From Pseudomonadota bacterium (lineage in GTDB: Bacteria > Pseudomonadota > Gammaproteobacteria > Natronospirales > REEB76), in contig JAJYBN010000030.1 in NCBI GenBank assembly GCA_021779005.1, forward strand, positions 1 through 9,333: a DNA stretch of 9,333 nt, given 5' to 3'. Position numbers and translations under genes: made by a program. Positions within the stretch are counted from its first letter, which is position 1. The number at the start of each line of letters is the position of its first letter. This document shows, in pieces, positions 6,687 to 9,333 of this stretch. The notes beneath the pieces are model-generated. The model had not been told where the DNA came from. It did no database searches and was given only the letters and a program-made list of their open reading frames with translations.

Positions 6687-9188
6687 TCATTTTACCGGAG
6701 CAGGAGCCAGCGGATTCACGTAGGTGTTGAACAGTCTCCAGATGCGCCGGTATTCATCCAGCCACGAAGACGGCGCCTTGAAGTCATGGTGTTCGGTCGG
6801 ATAGAACATCACGTCGAAGTTGGGATTACGCAGCTCGATGAGTTTCTGCACCATGTGCACCGTATCCAGGAAGAATACATTGTCGTCCTGCATGCCTTGC
6901 AGGATCAACAAATGGTTCTGTAACTGCCCGGCATAATTGATGGGCGAACTGTCGTAATAGGCCTTGGGATCGACGCTCGGACGGTTGAGGATGTTGCCGG
7001 TATAGAAATCGTTGTAATCCGCCCAGTCGCCCACCGGGCGCAGGGCCGCGCCAGCAGCGAACAGCTGCGGACGGCGGAACATCATCATGTAGGTCATGAA
7101 ACCGCCATAGGAACCGCCCCACACACCCAGACGCCTGGCATCCACGTGCCAGTCGTTCTCCAGCCAGCGGGTGCCGTCCTCGATGTCCTGCACTTCCGGA
7201 TGGCCCATGTTGCGGTAGATGGCTGTACGCCAGCCGCGGCCATAACCTTTGGAGCCGCGATAATCCATGTCCAGCACCAGATAGCCATGCTGGGTGAGGA
7301 AGGTGCTGAACATCATCTCGCGGAAATAAAATGACCAGCCCTGGTGTGCATCCTGCAGATAGCCGGCGCCGTGGATGAACACCACTGCCGGCCAGGATTT
7401 CCTCTCAGTGTAATCCTGCGGCACGTACAGGCGTGCATAGAGAGACTGCCTCACATGCGTCGAAGGCACCTGCACGATCTGAGGTTTCACCCAGTGGATG
7501 GTGGTAAAAGCACTGGTCACTGTATGTGTGATGCGCTTGGCCTTGCCGGCAGGGCGCGCCTCGACTACATAGACTTCCGGCGGACGCAGGGTCGTCGAGT
7601 GATAGACCAACAATTTGGTTTCATCGGGCGATAGTGCATAACTCATACCGCCCTCCTCCAGTGCCGAAGGCTGCGGGCCGTTCACGCCACCCAGATGGGT
7701 GACTGCCTGCATGACGCCCTTGTGGATATCGATGCGGTAGATCTCATAGATGCCGGGCGCCTGCTGGTTGGCCACCGCGTAGAAATAGCGGTCATCGTGT
7801 GTCAGCAGCGGATCGGAGATCTCGAAGCTGCCGCGGGCGAGCTGGCGTGCAGCCTGAGCGCGAACGTCTTTCACGTACAGCTGCGAGTAACCGCTGGCCT
7901 CGGACAGATACCAGAGGGTGTGGTTATCGTGCAGCCAGCCGAACTCATGGAAATCCCAGTTGATCCAGGCCGGGTCCGTGAGCTGGTTCTGCGTGACCAG
8001 GGTCTGCTTGCCGAAATCCAGCGTGGCGATCCATCGGTCCTTGTTATCGTTGGCGCGGAACTCCAGCGCCAGCTGCTTGCCGTTGTCGCTCCACGCCAGC
8101 CCCCAAACCGAAACTGGCCGGATTGCCGGTGCCAGCACCGATTCTTCAGCGGTCTTGCGTTCCATGCCGTGCTGCACATCCCACTCCACCGCAGATTTGC
8201 GCAGCTCAGCCAGTGGGTCGTCCTTGATGCCCGGCAACTGGCTCAGGTCCAGCGGATAGGACACATGGGTGTTGAGATCTAGCAGCAGCACACTCTGGGG
8301 CGCAGGCGGATTCAGGCCCACGTAGGTGTGACGCTTGAGCATCTCGACATAACCGGAAGCCGTTATCCATTCGGGCATGATGCCGGGCGCGCCCTTGTCA
8401 TAGTCCTTGGGTTCGGTCACCAGCACCAGCCAATGCCCATCCGGGGAAAGCGAGCTGTGGGCGATACTGAACTTGTCGCCCAGATACCAGGGCACAGGCA
8501 CCCGTGTGGTGTCGCTGCTGGTCTGCGCTGCCTGCTGCTGGAGCGTGGCGTTGTTATCGGCCTGCTGCTTGCTCAGGAAATCGAACAGGCGTGGCTGTTC
8601 TGCCTGCAGATAATTCTGCGGCGGCTTGGTCCTGGCGGGATCATCTTCGAGGCGCACATCCGCCACCAGCGACAGCAAACCGCTGCGCAGATCATAAAGA
8701 TAGATGTCATGGCCCTGGTGCCACTGCACGTGCACACCATCGGCCATGAAGCTGGGGTCGGTCTTGGGCGTGGTGTCGCGGGTCAGCTGCCGCAGCACGC
8801 CACTGGAGAGCGCACGCACGAACACATTGTTGTCCCGCACGAACACCCTCAAGGTATGTTCGGTATTGTATGCGTCGCCAGGCGCGGACACCCGCCCCAG
8901 CTCGTTGTCAGCCACCTTGTGCACCACATCCGTGGTCACATTGACTGCATACAGATCCCGCAGTGTGCTGTCGGTACGTTTCTGCCAGTAGTAGATGTGG
9001 CGGCTGTCGTAACCCCAGTAGGCCTGCTCCGGCGGATTCCCGATCCAGTCCGGATTCGACATGATCCTTTCGAGCGTCACGCCGCTGGCGTTGGATGCAG
9101 ACGGCCCGCTGCCTGCTGCCGGATCGGCCAGCAATGCCGGCGAGACCAGCAGCATGCCAAGCCACAGGTACGCGATGCGATGATTCAT
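6687..9188 (-). CDS. S9 family serine peptidase, exported (prolyl oligopeptidase/DPP type)
   Basis: An 833-residue peptidase with a Sec signal peptide (hydrophobic about 6-20, likely cut after ALLA at 21), so it should act in the periplasm on peptides. Residues of about 55-560 form the beta-propeller that gates substrate size. The alpha/beta-hydrolase domain (about 575-825) has HGAGYLQ at 606-612, catalytic Ser693 in GGSYGG, Asp768 or Asp769 in GMQDDNV and His801 in TEHHDF, with SSWLDEYRRIW after it. Those motifs match a bacterial S9 group with HGAGYLQ and WxDEY signatures. The DPP4 Glu-Glu motif that fixes a free N-terminus is not obvious; PEWITASGYVE (272-282) sits where a substrate loop might be, so dipeptidyl activity is not assured. 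A Gln/Ala-rich stretch lies at about 207-223. ATG 9186-9188 has GAAGG about 7 bases upstream. It starts 28 bases after the PLP enzyme stop, implying co-transcription. Confidence 0.93.
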   Translation of the reverse strand: MNHRIAYLWLGMLLVSPALLADPAAGSGPSASNASGVTLERIMSNPDWIGNPPEQAYWGYDSRHIYYWQKRTDSTLRDLYAVNVTTDVVHKVADNELGRVSAPGDAYNTEHTLRVFVRDNNVFVRALSSGVLRQLTRDTTPKTDPSFMADGVHVQWHQGHDIYLYDLRSGLLSLVADVRLEDDPARTKPPQNYLQAEQPRLFDFLSKQQADNNATLQQQAAQTSSDTTRVPVPWYLGDKFSIAHSSLSPDGHWLVLVTEPKDYDKGAPGIMPEWITASGYVEMLKRHTYVGLNPPAPQSVLLLDLNTHVSYPLDLSQLPGIKDDPLAELRKSAVEWDVQHGMERKTAEESVLAPAIRPVSVWGLAWSDNGKQLALEFRANDNKDRWIATLDFGKQTLVTQNQLTDPAWINWDFHEFGWLHDNHTLWYLSEASGYSQLYVKDVRAQAARQLARGSFEISDPLLTHDDRYFYAVANQQAPGIYEIYRIDIHKGVMQAVTHLGGVNGPQPSALEEGGMSYALSPDETKLLVYHSTTLRPPEVYVVEARPAGKAKRITHTVTSAFTTIHWVKPQIVQVPSTHVRQSLYARLYVPQDYTERKSWPAVVFIHGAGYLQDAHQGWSFYFREMMFSTFLTQHGYLVLDMDYRGSKGYGRGWRTAIYRNMGHPEVQDIEDGTRWLENDWHVDARRLGVWGGSYGGFMTYMMMFRRPQLFAAGAALRPVGDWADYNDFYTGNILNRPSVDPKAYYDSSPINYAGQLQNHLLILQGMQDDNVFFLDTVHMVQKLIELRNPNFDVMFYPTEHHDFKAPSSWLDEYRRIWRLFNTYVNPLAPAPVK

Positions 9189-9216
9189 GAATCTACCTTC
9201 AAAGAATTGTGGGGCC

Positions 9217-9333
9217 TTAGGCTGCAGCCAGCGCCTGTCCCAGATCAGCGATCAGGTCGTCGGCATGTTCCACACCCACGGATACGCGCACCAGGTTGGT
9301 CGGTGTCCGGGTAGCGGAGCCTTCCATAGAATC
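9217..9333 (-). CDS. PLP-dependent Cys/Met metabolism enzyme, C-terminal end (partial)
   Basis: Only the last 38 codons and the stop (TAA at 9219-9217) lie in the window; the gene continues past the right edge. The translation contains SMEGSATRTPTNLVRVSVG followed by VEHADDLIADLGQAL. That 'LVRxSVGxExxDDLIxDLxxAL' ending is the classic C-terminus of the fold-type I PLP family of trans-sulfuration enzymes (cystathionine gamma-synthase, cystathionine gamma- and beta-lyase, methionine gamma-lyase, O-acyl-homoserine sulfhydrylase). Which member it is cannot be told from this tail; the lysine-bearing PLP site lies outside the window. The 28-base gap to the S9 start leaves no room for a clear terminator. 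Confidence 0.8.
   Translation of the reverse strand, partial: DSMEGSATRTPTNLVRVSVGVEHADDLIADLGQALAAA

Noticed and set aside
8328..9314. A 328-codon open frame on the plus strand, opposite the S9 peptidase gene.
   Set aside because: It is antisense to a well-supported gene with a full catalytic triad. Its product has no family motif, and long antisense frames are common in high-GC coding DNA.
1..9333. Search for a defence system, mobile element, CRISPR array, RNA gene or biosynthetic cluster.
   Set aside because: All recognisable genes belong to common chromosomal families. I saw no transposase or integrase motifs, no spaced repeats, no tRNA or rRNA sequence and no assembly-line enzymes.

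Overview
The window reads as ordinary chromosomal DNA of a Gram-negative bacterium, most likely a proteobacterium of moderately high GC. The reasons are a lipobox protein and a Sec-exported S9 peptidase (which imply an envelope with a periplasm), Shine-Dalgarno-like sites before most genes, and coding rows of about 62-70% GC where I hand-counted them. The genus cannot be settled from the sequence alone. I see no rRNA, tRNA, insertion sequence, CRISPR array, phage gene or integration site.

Layout from left to right. A class I SAM-dependent methyltransferase (+, 133-780) converges on a membrane fatty-acid desaturase (-, 808-1944). A roughly 300-base gap without a recognisable gene separates the desaturase start from a divergent, unrecognised lipoprotein gene (+, 2246-3031), which is clearly lower in GC than its neighbours. 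A small DoxX-family membrane protein (+, 3131-3538) follows and converges on a pirin-family cupin (-, 3592-4299). An AT-rich gap of about 160 bases leads to three minus-strand genes. In transcription order these are the C-terminal end of a PLP-dependent Cys/Met-metabolism enzyme (9333-9217, cut by the window edge), an exported S9 prolyl-oligopeptidase-type peptidase (9188-6687) and a long acetyl-CoA hydrolase/CoA-transferase family protein (6626-4461).

How the genes may work together. The PLP enzyme and the S9 peptidase are only 28 bases apart and are probably co-transcribed. The CoA-transferase gene follows after 60 bases that hold a small hairpin and a T7 run, so its coupling to the first two may be partial. 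A peptide and sulfur-amino-acid catabolic theme is possible for this trio but is inference. DoxX and pirin proteins also lie near each other in other bacteria, where they are linked to redox or aromatic/quinone stress. The methyltransferase and desaturase look like stand-alone housekeeping or accessory genes. I found no convincing novel system; the least explained item is the two-part lipoprotein.
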